DNA from: Hymenopus coronatus
Lineage: Eukaryota; Arthropoda; Insecta; Mantodea; Hymenopodidae
NCBI GenBank assembly: GCA_030762935.1
Contig: CM060881.1
Location: 97,080,001-97,144,000 of the forward strand
Direction: 5' to 3'
DNA: 64,000 nucleotides
The notes below the pieces were generated by a model that saw only the letters and a program-made list of their open reading frames with translations, was not told the DNA's origin and did not search any database. Numbering within the stretch: position 1 is the first letter of the stretch; each line of letters opens with the position of its first letter. Shown piece by piece: positions 1 through 10,962 of the stretch. The translations under genes and the position numbers were made by a program.

Positions 1-215
1 AGACCAAAAAGAAATGATGAGCGCATCCTTCGTTTTACCCATCTCAATAAGCACAATCCGTTGACCGTCTCCGCTGATATGTCAGTCTCCGCTCAGCCAG
101 TTCCCAATTACCGGTTTTAGCTTGAAATAGTCCCGTTGAGTTCTGCAACTCTTTTAACACACGAGGGCTATATGCACATGACAAATAGGAGTTGGGCCAC
201 CTAGCACATCCTACT
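1..215 (-). mobile_element. F-element (long-inverted-repeat element), cut by window edge
   Basis: The stretch from about 90 to 213 matches the right arm of the element at 49729-49980. Shared words are GAAATAG.CCCGTTGAGTTCTG, AACTCTTTTAACACACGA and AGTTGGGCCAC. The stretch at about 15-100 matches the reverse complement of the unique middle of the 49.8-kb copy (GAGCG..TCTTCGTTTTA.CC and GCTCA..GCCA.TTCC), so the two copies lie in opposite orientation. The left arm is outside the window. No coding capacity is seen. It is a non-autonomous inverted-repeat DNA element or foldback; which superfamily I cannot say. Confidence 0.6.
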
Positions 216-690
216 GTCATACCAAGCATCGGACTGATTACTCATCCTGGATACACTGTCTGATCCAGAATTGATATTGCTCAACAGCCATCTGATCTCA
301 GATGATGACTTATACGTCCTGGGAAGTGTCAGTCTCCATACAAGAAGAGTGGTTAGCGAAAGAAAAAGACGGAATCATTGCCATTGCTTTATCCTATGTG
401 CACATAGAAGCATTTAAATTTGGTGTCAATATATGCAGTATATATCTTTTCAAGTTCAATCACGTCATACCGGCGTATATTAGACCACCATTACAGTGGT
501 TTCTTGATCAGGGAATTTATAGTTCGCAAGCTGGCTATTGTATGCACTTGGTGAGGGATCGACTTATCGCCCATAGATAATTCTATATGACGAAATCACA
601 GCTTGCGGACGTGAAGCTTGACAAATTCAGACCCTGCGCGTTTTCTATCTAAGTATGGGAATCTCTTACATCAAATAATAAATATTACCC
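216..690. other. Unassigned stretch
   Basis: No repeat family or motif is recognised here. A 92-codon open frame (302-580, plus) has no recognisable domain, signal peptide or neighbour that would support a gene. Confidence 0.4.
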
Positions 691-691
691 G

Positions 692-805
692 GGATCAAGA
701 ACTTTACTTCCCTTCCGGAGGAAACCATGCTAGGCATTTTGCGTTAAAAAAAAATCCACAACCTTGGGTTTCAGAGACCAACGTGGTAAGTACTAAGGGA
801 TTCCG
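692..805 (-). mobile_element. Degraded SINE-2 copy
   Basis: Read on the minus strand this matches SINE-2 at 26178-26445. The shared blocks are the body block, seen here as CTTTACTTCCCTTCCG with CCATGCTA following, and the box-B side, seen as ATCCACAACCTTGGGT. The tRNA-like head continues as GACCAACGTGGTAAGTAC, which is worn. It is shorter than the 26-kb copy, with deletions between the two blocks. Confidence 0.5.
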
Positions 806-1924
806 GTCCATCTACTCTGTCTGCCGTCGTTTCCAGTGAGGCTAATACATGAAACTTCGGCACTTCCATATGTGTGGGATGGGAGTAGGAGCCGGGCTCA
901 ACATTTTTGGGCCAGATTTGCCAATCGTGATGGCGCCCTTGTCAGATTTCTTGGGGATTGTATACCTACAGAACCTGCTGCAGGGCGTACCGGTTTCCCC
1001 GTAATGCTTGTGGCCACCCCCGGGAACGAAGACATTGAACCAGCCAACAGCTAAAGGTCTAAGCTAAGTACCCCCTCACACTTAAAAATCAGAAACACCT
1101 GTGGAGCAATGGAATTCCTGAAAAGGCCCCGTTGAGGAGCCTGCATAGTAGCGCTACCAACTTAATATCCTAACATTTAAATTCACAACACAACCAGCCA
1201 AAACATTCCTGTGGTTAAGCCATTACAAGGGCAGGCCCACAACAACAATATTTAGGTTTACCACAAGCCTTCCAGAGCTCGACGTACGGACGGACTGCAT
1301 CAAGGAGGATGTGTGTATATTTATTTACTTCTATTAGCCATCCTCAAACTAATGATTAATCTTTTGTATTTTCCTTGCAGTGTTCAGGTAACAAGTTTAA
1401 AGCATGCCACTTTAAAAAGCAAACACAAATTATTTATAAAAAGCAAAGCCATAACTACGGAACTATTTGAAGCTTTATATGGTGAATGAAATTCAATAGA
1501 GAGGGCTGCCTCATGAAGTAAGCCTACATGAGATTCATTTGTGCTATACACCCATGAGAAAGGGATGAACTGAAGGAACAACACGAACCTGCATGCCGCA
1601 GTCAGATAAGCCAAATCCAATCCATTTTCTGGCTCGAAGAACCGTCCCACTACTGGAGCTACCCAGAGAGGGCGACGAACGACCGTCGACCCAAGAAGCC
1701 CTCACGAGGAATACTTTTTCCCTTGGAAAAAGTATTCGTGCCATCTGCCCGGCACCGCAGATAATATATTATATTATTTAAATGTTATTTAATAATATTC
1801 AATTATTCTTCACGGCTGAAACATGTGATGGAAGTGAAGTGGCAGGTTATAAGAATTGTGGTATCACCACCCACGTTCACTATCCATTCGGCTAGAGGTG
1901 CGTGTTTGCGTAATCTGACTTAGA
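806..1924. other. Unassigned stretch with a short hairpin
   Basis: Mixed-composition sequence with only short open frames and no recognised repeat. It contains the hairpin at 1703-1740. A pyrimidine tract ending in TTGCAG at about 1375-1380 resembles a 3' splice site, but no coding exon can be seen beyond it. Confidence 0.4.
1703..1740. repeat. Short hairpin, 16-bp stem
   Basis: The arms CACGAggaATACTTTTTCC (1703-1721) and GGAAAAAGTATTCGTG (1725-1740) are complementary except for a 3-base bulge, with a 3-base loop. It is not part of a repeat family I can see elsewhere in the window. Confidence 0.6.
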
Positions 1925-2146
1925 CGAGTCGAGTTGAGACCATTCTCCTCTCACCAAGGTTTGATCCCAGGCAACAACGTGCGGGATTTTCGGTGGACAA
2001 AGCGGCGCAGAGGCGGCTTTACTCCAGGTTCTCCGGTTTCCGCGGCCTTCGCATCCCATCGGTGCACCATTTTCATTCCATGTATCATCAATGTCATCAC
2101 ACGCGATGCTGTAGAAAGTAACACTGGCGTTAAACACTACCAAAAA
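1925..2146 (+). mobile_element. SINE-1 copy, diverged
   Basis: This shares its body with SINE-1 at 29611-29827, 36038-36225 and 47543-47766. Blocks in order are CTCTCACCAAGG, TTTGATCCCAGGCAACAAC (box-B region), TGGACAAAGCGGCGCAG, GTTCTCCGGTTTCC, CATTCCATGTAT and the tail GGCGTTAAACACTACCAAAA. The A-box part of the tRNA-like head is poorly preserved. Non-coding, RNA polymerase III type retroposon. Confidence 0.75.
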
Positions 2147-2543
2147 TTATCTACGACAATTTTATCTTGGATAAATATTCCAATACGACTGTGATATTTT
2201 CCTGAACAGAGGTAGAATCTTCTGCAAACAGAATTACTTTAATTACCTTAAAAATATTTCACCTAAGAAGTTTAAGACGTTATACACCAGTTTTGATTCA
2301 TATACTACATCATGTAAATGTTCAAAACACTAATAACGTCGCATAAACTCGATTAATTACATTATTGTGTAAAACTTCAGATGTCTTTATTCTTACCTGT
2401 GTATGTAATTATTTCACAGCTTTCATAAGTCAGTTTTATTATTCTCCTTGTGTGTGCAGGAAGAGAAACGATACTTTGCAATGTGCCAAGCCTTGGTTCT
2501 TCTGGCATTATCGAATCCTTTGACAAGGTGTATAAATGTGCGT
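2147..2543. other. Unassigned AT-rich stretch
   Basis: Only short open frames and no repeat recognised. Confidence 0.4.
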
Positions 2544-3245
2544 TTTTACGTTCTGTAAAATAAGTAGGGGAAGCATTATATTCTACCCAAAATTCGTGTC
2601 GAGAGTTTACCAGAATTATATATTATTTTGACAACCCCTCAATCCAAAATAAATGTTTTAAAACTAATTTGTGTGAATGTTATCAGCAAAGCTTGGTATT
2701 AAGGATGCAACGAGAAGATTTTCAAGAAAAGCTCCAAACCCAAACACACTTTACTTCGACAAAATGTCGATTGTTTTTATTTCCTTAAAAATGGCCTAAC
2801 AAGTTTGATAATACCATATGTTTAAGATATATGTTTAACACATGTTCATAAAAAAATATATTTGCAATTTAAGAAAAGCCTCTGAAGTCCTCTTCACTCT
2901 GAATGATTTTGCATAAATGGTAAACCGTAAGAGATCTTACTACACAAGAAATGTTGACATTGCTAAAGCACATTTATATAACATTTATTGTTTGTTTGAA
3001 TTTTGTTAGTTTTATTATATGTGAATTCGCTTTTTCTCTCTCTTTTACGTCTTGTCCATTCAAAGAGATCATCATTTCAAAACCAGCACAAAGCTCTTAA
3101 AATATTTAGCTTAAGGTAAGTTTACTGCTCTTGTTCCTATAAGAAAATACAAAATTCTTGCAACTGTTAATGAAGTAAATAAAACAAAACGCTTTTATAA
3201 GAAAAGTTTGTACAAGCTGGAGTAGAGAATTACATTCTCTAACAC
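2544..3245 (-). repeat. A-repeat copy (antisense)
   Basis: In reverse orientation this carries most of the A-repeat: a worn terminal palindrome, the block around GATGCAACGAGAAGATTTTCAAGA, the block CTCTTCACTCTGAATGATTTTGCATAA.TGGTAAACCGTAAGAGAT (in two parts) and the 5' end near GTAGAGAA. It is diverged and has internal deletions. It is non-coding. Confidence 0.6.
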
Positions 3246-5509
3246 ATTATTTTAACTATTTCTCTGTTGAAGAATTTGTTGAAAATTAAATAAATATTCA
3301 AACTTATTCTTTCTTTGCGAAATCGATTTCGCTCTTCTTCTGAAAGGACACCCAACATTCTTATTCATTCATTATTGTGAAGAAGGGTTAAGAATGTCTT
3401 TAATAGCGTTTAACAACACCCGCTCTTCTTAGGGCACTATAGCTGGTGGTACCGGACAAACATGAAATTAAACAATTGGGAAAGGAAATCAAAGAAAGAA
3501 GCGTTACAGGGCTAAATTTAGGGCCCCTCCTCGGCATCTACAAATTATGAGGACATTTTAGAAATATCTTGGTCAGGAAGAAAGTGCTGGCGAAGTTTGA
3601 TCCTCGAATTTCCCCTTCACGAGTCGATACTTTAATTATCTCGCCTACCCGTGATGGTATGTTGTTATGAGGGTTATAATGCCATGGAAATCCTGAGGTA
3701 ATTTTCGAATCACAGGATAGACTTATAAAGCCGACAGACAGCTATCGGCAACAAAAGTCCATCTACTTTAGAACCAAGGAATTCAATCCTCCAGCAGATG
3801 GTCTGGATGTACCGCCAGTGCTGCTGCCACAATATGCAACCTTGACGTTATGAGATGCTTGCTAAAATTATTCATTTTGTCTATAAAGCTAATACTGCCT
3901 GATTAAAGGATGTAGTCTGTACTTGAGAAGTCCACCCAGTTCTGCAATAAGCATATCAATTCCAGGCATTTCCCAGTTTACAGCTTTTTAATTGTATACT
4001 TTAGCTCCAAAATTATCCGAATCGCACTATTCTGTTTTTCTTTACGTTGAACCTTTTCTAGAGGGTTGATATTCTTCTCTTGTATTCTCTAGCTCATCTC
4101 CTCATCCTAGGATCACAACGTTACTATATTTCTTAATATTTTGTCAAATTTAGTTTAATATCCTCTTAAACTTTTCGTCATATAAATCCTACCTCTATTA
4201 CATTTCTTTTCTTTGTCTCTCAGTCTCTTGTTCTGGGCCAAACGTAGCTTTACTAGCCGTTTTCTCTTCCACTGCTTTCTTTCTCTCCGTTTTCTTATTT
4301 AACATTTATTCCCGAATTAACCGTGGCGGCAGCAGGAGAGTGTGGGTTGAGTTTACATTACTTTACAGCTCTTGGCGGGTGGTGTAACGTATTTTAATCT
4401 GTCTGTGGCGGGCAAGTGGCGCTGGTAGCATCGAATGAGATGGCACCATGGGGACTTTTCTGCCTCTGCCAATGTATTCCAATCTGCCGAGTGGAGTGGG
4501 TACGACATCCTCCAGGTAAAATATGCAGTTAGCGCCAGAGGAAGGCACGGTTAAAAACTATAGGGGAGAAAACCTTGGAATTGAATGCGCTGAATCTACT
4601 TTGCAGTGGATTTTTTTGCTCTCCACTGCCTTCTCCATTTCCCATATCGTTCCAGTCAATTCACCCCCTTTATTCCTGCGGAAATTCCACCTCCTGTGCC
4701 TGCATTATTCAGGGTTTTCTATCTCTACTTGGGGATTTTTCCAGAAGAGCTGCAGAGGTTATCAAGCTTCTCCCCCGACCGCCTGATTTCTATTCATTGA
4801 TACGCAGAAGAAAATGGTGAAGGCATTTCCCATTACACGAGCTAACACTGCTTCGTCATTTGTTTATGTGGCGGTAATGCACCGAGCTCTTCAAAGTGAT
4901 TTGTAAAAAAAATACTAAATTAGCTGATGAACCACAAAAGCGTAGGAGTTCAATGTAGTGATAGGATTAAAATGAAGGAAGAATTTATAAACCCAAATGC
5001 AAAAACATAAAATAATATATAATTAACATTAATGTTTTAATAGTTTAAAAATAAAACGTTGTTCTTGTAAACCAAAATTAACTCTTACTTTTAAAACTTC
5101 AAAGGAAAGAAATTCTTATTGCATATTATAATACTGAATGGCTGATGTGACCATGTTAAACGAATGATCAATAGTAAGACACTAAATAAGGTATTAAAAT
5201 ATTACCAGTCGGCAGAAGAACTATAGGTCAACCGAGATACTGTGATGAGCTAATTAACAACCACAAAATGTCTAAAGTCTATTGAAGCCATTGATTACAT
5301 ATTAAGTAATCTAAGTTATATAAAACTTGTATAAAAATTGTAATGGTTAATTTTAAAAATTGGATTTTTAACATTCGCATTACTTTCTCTGCTCACTGTT
5401 AAAAACCCGTCTTGTTTTATCCATTTCATTTTAATAATATACACATAAACCTCCATTATACTTTCCTTATAGTAATAAGAACAATACTGTAAACTAAAAA
5501 TGTATTCTT
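3246..5509. other. Unassigned stretch
   Basis: Mostly AT-rich unique-looking sequence. A slightly GC-richer part at about 4320-4830 has overlapping short open frames (up to 87 codons) in several frames, which fits lower stop density rather than a gene. No repeat family is recognised. Confidence 0.35.
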
Positions 5510-6166
5510 AGCTTTGCAAAGTCAATCGCTATGTGGTAGCTTATATTTAGTTCCTTTTTGCATGAACAGGACCAGGAGGAGGGGATATTCATTTAATAAA
5601 GTGTGAGTGTTCAAAAGTTCAAATCAATGACAAGCAAGCAATATCTGGCAAGTCGATAACTCCACCACAAAAAATATAAAGTGTCTTTTAAAATATAATT
5701 TCTTTATTTAGTAACAATTTGTCTATCTTTTACAGTTAGTTATGGAAATTACATTCAGAAATAAGACCACTACAGAGGTCGTTGCCATAAAGTTAAATAT
5801 ATAAATTTTATTTACCATTATTCAGATGATACTTAATAAAATGTATTACAGACCTTTTTAAGGAAATCAAAATTTTCGAGACTTTTTCCGTGTAAAAGAT
5901 GTTTGAGGTGTGGTATTGTATTATAAATATTTGTTCTCATTCTTTGAAGTAATGAACTTAAATAGCAACTTTGGTATTTAACACTCTTTTCATTTTTAAG
6001 ACATGCTTTATGCTTTTGATAGACACACACAGGGAAATGTTTTTGAAAAATGCTTTTTAGAGATTCGAGAGGCCTCAAAACTTATATTTCTGGTTAAATT
6101 CCGAATCAAATTGTTATTTATACAATCGTTCCTCTACTTAGTTTACGTAGTAATTAAATAAAGTAA
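5510..6166 (+). repeat. A-repeat copy (sense, 5'-truncated)
   Basis: Sense copy starting inside the element at the block TCGCTATGTG. It continues through ATCAAAATTTTCGAGA, ACTTTGGTATTTAACA, the CACACACAGGGA spacer and TTTTTGAAAAATGCTTTT. It ends in a degraded terminal palindrome (CAATCGTTCCTCTACTTAG...AATAAAGTAAC). Confidence 0.65.
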
Positions 6167-6204
6167 CAGCAACGTGGCTCTAACAAATTTTTGATATTAA
6201 AGAA

Positions 6205-6300
6205 AGGTTTTACTTCCTTCGGTGTTTTCATTCTTCCTTCGAAGTTAGAGGAAGAAATGCATTCTATCCAAAATTTGGAATTCGGAATTTCATCACGAAC
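6205..6300 (-). repeat. A-repeat 3'-end fragment (antisense)
   Basis: A short antisense piece carries the palindromic terminus (CTTCCTTCGAAGTTAGAGGAAG), then ATGCATTCTATCCAAAAT and a block like the reversed GAAATCTCGGTATCGAAT. It faces the sense copy ending at 6166, about 40 bp away, so two A-repeat 3' ends converge here. Confidence 0.5.
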
Positions 6301-6837
6301 ACCCGGTCAATTTTTGAGACTCCTAGGGTAGATAAATAGCAATTGACGCTTAAAGGTAAGGTAGTTCAGAGTGGCTTAATCATTGTCTTCATATCGCTGC
6401 AAAAAGCTATTTTAGGACCGAATACGGATTTTAAACTCACTAGTCCTACTTAACTACACATATTCTTTTGTCTATTTTTAGCGAAATGTGTACTTAATTT
6501 TTAAGTCTGGTAAATTGAAAAATCCTGTTGAAATATATGCCAATTATTACAAACCAATTGCTAATTTTCATGGCTATTTAAATTCTATTTTTATGTAAAT
6601 TATTGGTCGATAAATATGCTCCACATTATGCATTTTGAAAGAAAAAATCACATAGATCATTCAGCATTTATATTAATTGTGCAGTAACCATTCACATCAA
6701 AGTTTTATATTGACTCCTAACTATTAAAAAAAACTATTATCCTTTGTACTCTCCAAAAATATTGCTTTTTAGAAATGTAAGTTATTTTTCAAAATTGGAG
6801 CAACATTTTAGAAAACCTCATGTATTACATCCACATA

Positions 6838-7275
6838 CCTTTGCGTAAACTTTACTGAAGCAAAGTATTTTCATAAAAGCCTATTCTTCTGTAAATTTAT
6901 GGTAATCTTGGTTGGTATTTTTTTTTTTCGATGTTTCATAAAGGAATGAGGTTACACTCTATGCTAAAGAGATATACGAACCTATAAGATGGCATAATTC
7001 CATTCTCTTTGATCGACGGTGATGAAAAAACAACAATAATGACTTCCAATATGAGAAACGTATAAGTAGTGGGAAATTTCTGAGCTATCCTTATAGTATT
7101 AATATATACACTTATATTCCTATATTCTTATAACCATAATGTATATAACAAATTGTGTGCTTGAATGAGAACTACAGTTTTTTTGCGAAGCAAGATTTTA
7201 CCTCTCTCTTATGGTTTACCACTTATATAACAGTCATCAGAGCTATTACCAAAATGTACCAGTTAGATATTTATT
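6838..7275 (+). repeat. A-repeat 5'-half fragment (sense)
   Basis: Recognisable blocks in order are AAAAGCCTATTCTTCTG, ACACTCTATGCTAAAGAGAT, CATAATTCCATTCTCTTTG, ATATGAGAAACGTATAAGT, AACAAATTGTGTGCTTGAAT and CTCTTATGGTTTACCA. Each matches the equivalent block of the 10110-10962 copy. The 3' half is missing. Confidence 0.5.
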
Positions 7276-8103
7276 TACTGTGAACATTTCTCGAAAATAG
7301 AGTGTGTGAACATAGGTATTCATAAAAAGTAATTGTTAACTCCAATTAATTAATGAATATTAGAAAAAAATACAGAGTAAACTTGACCAAAATCTAAAAT
7401 GATTACCCCTCCTATGCCATCTAAAAGCTTTAAAAGAATACTGTAATTCTGCTAATCTTCGTTACTTGAACAATTAGCACAAGGAACGTGATTTGTTTTA
7501 TATACGTTTTGAGCATAAAATATAACTTACGAAGCTTTGAATTTTATTGTGATTTTAAGCGCCAGAGAGGAAAGTTTGCACATGAACCTTTAAATTCCTT
7601 AAATTTACTCCCGCTTTCAGTAAACAGTCCTTAAACCGTCGAAACTTGTGAAAAAAAAATAACTCACATACTGGGGTTTTATAAAACATTAGAAGAGATC
7701 CTCCTTTCTCTTCTTTAACGTACACCAACCATTCTTTCTGTGATACCATGCACAACATTTTGCAAATGATATTTTGGAATATTTATTATTTCTACTTCTT
7801 TATTTGGTTGAAACACCTCAGCAATAGTGACATAATTGATTACTTTTGGCCTTGCTGATTTCCTCTTATCAATAACCGAACAGTTTCTCACACTTCCTGA
7901 TTAAACCCCCATAATTCCAATGGACCTGCCCTTAAATTAATACGAGTTGTAAACTCTCTCAGACATTGAGAAAAACACCTCTTGCTTTCAAAATAACAGT
8001 GAATCAACTGTATTCTATCATTTATGATAGAGCTTTGATTTGTAACTTATAAATTCTTATAGCACTACGCATATTATTATTTTATTATAAGTAGCTAAAG
8101 CTT
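7276..8103. other. Unassigned AT-rich stretch
   Basis: No repeat family or coding signal recognised; only short open frames. Confidence 0.4.
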
Positions 8104-8845
8104 ATTCAAAGTAAATTATTTTAAATCCTTTGGCAGCTCCCCATTATTTAAATAATTAAAATTCCTTATCATATAGGTCCTTCAACTTGCCGGGTAACAA
8201 AATAAGTACAGATGTTTTTAGCATATCCTAAAATTCCTTCGAGAATACCCATTTTCATTTATTGATTGATTTATTTTGTGCAGTTTAAACACCCAAAATT
8301 AAACTGTTTAATACGGCGGGGTTACGCAGCAACGAGCAAACAAACCACTATCTACTACATGACTAAAATTCAATTCCTCGTAATGACAATTAATAGTGAA
8401 TAGAGTGGGATGTTTAGTACTGGAATGCGTAAGCGCGAGTATTCTAATTCCTCATGAGCAAATACTGATCTAATAAGTAAGGTGCAACATACAACATTTT
8501 ATCCAATCGTAATATTAACTGAAATATTCTTATATTTGTTAATATTAATATTATTAGAGTCGTCATTACGAGGAATTGAATTTTAGTCATGTAGTAGATA
8601 GTGTTTTGTTTGCTCGTTGCTGCGTCACCCCGCCGCAATAAACAGTTTAATTTTGGGTGTTTAAACTGCACAAAATAAATCAATAAATAAATGAAAATGG
8701 GTATTCTCGAAGGAATTTTAGGATATGCTAAAAACAGCCGTACTTAGTTTGTTACCCGGCAAGTTGAAGGACTTATATGATAAGGAATTTTCATTATTTA
8801 AATAATGGGGAGCTGCCAAAGGATTTAAAATAATTTACTTTGAAT
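8104..8845. mobile_element. 742-bp foldback: two ~285-bp inverted arms
   Basis: The arms are 8104-8388 and 8563-8845, near-perfect reverse complements around a spacer of about 174 bp (8389-8562). Anchors are ATTCAAAGTAAATTATTTTA at the outer end and AATTCCTCGTAATGA at the inner end. Between them the arms share the blocks AGTCCTTCAACTTGCCGGG, CCTTCGAGAATACCC, TTAAACACCCAAAATTAAAC and GCAGCAACGAGCAAACAAA with only scattered differences and small indels (for example AGTACAGATG in one arm, AGTACGGCTG in the other). No transposase is encoded and a frame running across arm and spacer is not protein-like. This is either a foldback DNA element or a recent inverted duplication. I saw no other copy in the window. 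Confidence 0.9.
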
Positions 8846-9319
8846 TCACAATGAAATAAAGACTCATTTCTGTTGTTTTCTAGGATACATGAAAAGTATA
8901 CATGAAGTCTATAGGATAGGATAAAATTACTAATGTTTTATTCAAGAAAATTGTGTCCATGGTAAAGGCGAAGTGAAAATCCTATATATCCAATGTTCGA
9001 TAAAAGTAATTAATGAGCGCGTATAGTACGGTATTCTGACTATCGAGGAACGAAATAATAATCTGGCGCGAAACATAGTGCACACTGACACGCCTCGGAG
9101 TTGAAATCCAGCGTTTTCCTTTATTAGACACTCACAACAATTTTCTAAACCCTGCATCCTGCGATGCACCTTCCCGCACAAGAAACGTTTTTATAGCTAT
9201 CCAGAAGAACAAAAAGATCACCCGCAGACCGTGCATGCCAGCAACGATATCTACACCAGAGGCCTGAGGACACCTCCTCGCCGGACCAACCAACGAACTT
9301 CTTAACCTCAGGAGTGAAG
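8846..9319. other. Unassigned stretch
   Basis: Short open frames on the minus strand (8942-9181, 9145-9363) have no recognisable domains. No repeat assigned. Confidence 0.4.
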
Positions 9320-9690
9320 AAGATGATTAATGTCACATCTTTTATCAAAACCGTTAGAGCCAATGTTGAAAAAATTAGATTTTCAAAACTTTTCCGATGT
9401 AAAGGCTAGTTTTGGGTGGGGTATGTTCTTAAAAATCATTGTGTTTTCTCTTTGGAAAATTCTGGACTCAATTATTAAGTTTGGTATTTAACCGACTTTT
9501 AGTTTTTTTTTAATTATAGTTGTTCACAATCACACACACACTCCCTCTATGTTTCTTTTACACTCACATGTTTCTAAAATGCCTGTTTTTCTTCAGAGGT
9601 CCACAAAAATGTACTTTTGGTGAAATCCCTACATCAAAGTTTGGTGGAGTACGATGTTTCTCTTAGGAGAAGGAAAACGTAGGTTTACTA
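9320..9690 (+). repeat. A-repeat 3'-half copy (sense)
   Basis: It starts in the block ATCAAAACCGTTAGAGCCA and continues through AGTTTTGGGTGGGG, TTAAGTTTGGTATTTAACCG, a CA-rich spacer and TGGTGAAATCCCTACATC to the terminus TGGTGGAGTACGATGTTTCTC. The 5' half is absent. Confidence 0.6.
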
Positions 9691-10109
9691 TCATTTTCTT
9701 TAATGCACACTAAAAGGCAGTGTAACAATGCAATGGTTAACACATAGTTAACCGTTGCATTATGTGCATAAATGCTTAAAAAGGTTGAAGATTTTAGTAT
9801 TTTCTTACGGGTTTTTACAGTAAAACTGTGTCCAGAGTTCTGTTACGACGTCTTTGCTTAGCACTTGTTGTAATTAGCCGATTTTGAATGCGATAACTAC
9901 TAGAGCTTTTATGTACAAGAATTGCATATAATAAATAATTTACATTTACATGACTGCTCATTGGCCAGGTTGTTGGACAGTCTCTCTTGATTGGAAACGG
10001 GCTAGCGCCGATCCATGAATGTTGAAGAAGAAATATTTTAACAACTTGCAAAACTTTAAGTTTTAGCAATCAATGTAAATGCCAAATAGACACAGTGCTA
10101 CGTAACTTC
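9691..10109. other. Unassigned stretch with a 15-bp hairpin
   Basis: At 9727-9761 the arms AATGCAATGGTTAAC and GTTAACCGTTGCATT are complementary with one non-matching pair around a 5-base loop. The rest is unassigned. Confidence 0.5.
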
Positions 10110-10962
10110 CAAAAATCTTGTGTTCCATTCACATGACTTTCTCCACATCTCTGCAACAAATTATTGTTAAAAAACTTATACTTCGATTTACTTGACACTA
10201 ATTAAGAAAGAATTAGCAGAAATAGTCATATTACTTGCTTCCGTGTAAATAGAAGCAAAATACGGGAGTACCATAGGTTAAAGTGATAGTCAAAATCTGC
10301 TTGCTATGTGACTGAAGTTCCTTTGTTTGTATGAATAGGAGTATGAGAAAAGTATACGTTTTTCAAAACGAAAACTAAAAACAAGGAATATTAAAAAACG
10401 ATCAACTCCACGAAAAAAATATATTACATAAATTGTGTGTTTTAACGTGCTCTGCAGTTTTGTGTGGTAAGTTTTTGTCCATCTCTTACTGTTTAGCAGC
10501 TGTGTAAAATTCCGTAAAATGCATAATAGGCTTCAGAAGCTATTTCCAGAAAATTCAAGATATCCATTTTATTTGTCAGGTAAATATCTTTAATATGCAT
10601 TATTTTAATCAAAATCGTTAGAGTCATTTTTGAGAAAGTCAAAATTTTCGAAAAAAGTTCCATGTAAAGGGTAGTTCGGGGTGGGGGGATTTCTTGAAAA
10701 TCTTCTTGTCGCATCCTTGGAACTTAAATACTAGGTTTGGTATTCAACGGTCTTTTCGTTTTTGAACTATTTTGTCCTCAGACAGACAGACACACAGACA
10801 TATAAACACGCACACGGACCTTTTTCTGAAAATGCCTTTTTTGGATTCAGGGGGGCCCAAAACATGTATTTCCGGTGAAATCTCGGTATCGAATTGTTTG
10901 GTGGAATACAATACTTTCTCTATTCACTATGTACATAGTACGTATAGAGAAAGTAAAAATCA
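10110..10962 (+). repeat. A-repeat, full-length reference copy (sense)
   Basis: This is the best copy and I used it as the reference. Blocks in order are TGTTCCATTCACATGACTTT, ATCTCTGCAACAAATTATTG, TAGCAGAAATAGTCATATTA, AGTGATAGTCAAA, TTGCTATGTGACTGAAG, ATGAGAAAAGTATACGTTTT, ACATAAATTGTGTGTTTTAA, GCTTCAGAAGCTATTTCCAG, AATCAAAATCGTTAGAGTCA, GGTAGTTCGGGGTGGGGGGA, GTCGCATCCTTGGAA, a CA-rich spacer, GGATTCAGGGGGGCCCAAAA, GGTGAAATCTCGGTATCGAA and a terminal palindrome at 10912-10954. No transposase or reverse transcriptase is encoded. A 3'-terminal frame (10772-11017) stays open by chance in several copies. It is probably a non-autonomous element of unknown class. Confidence 0.85.
10912..10954. 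repeat. A-repeat terminal palindrome
   Basis: TACTTTCTCTAT and ATAGAGAAAGTA form the outer arms and ACTATGTACATAGT forms a second, inner palindrome. The whole 43-bp terminus can therefore fold into an almost complete hairpin. The same end is recognisable at 13499-13541, 35806-35844 and, degraded, in other copies. Confidence 0.8.

Noticed and set aside
1340..1390. 3' splice site and exon start
   Set aside because: The pyrimidine tract plus TTGCAG is plausible, but no coding sequence with protein character follows.
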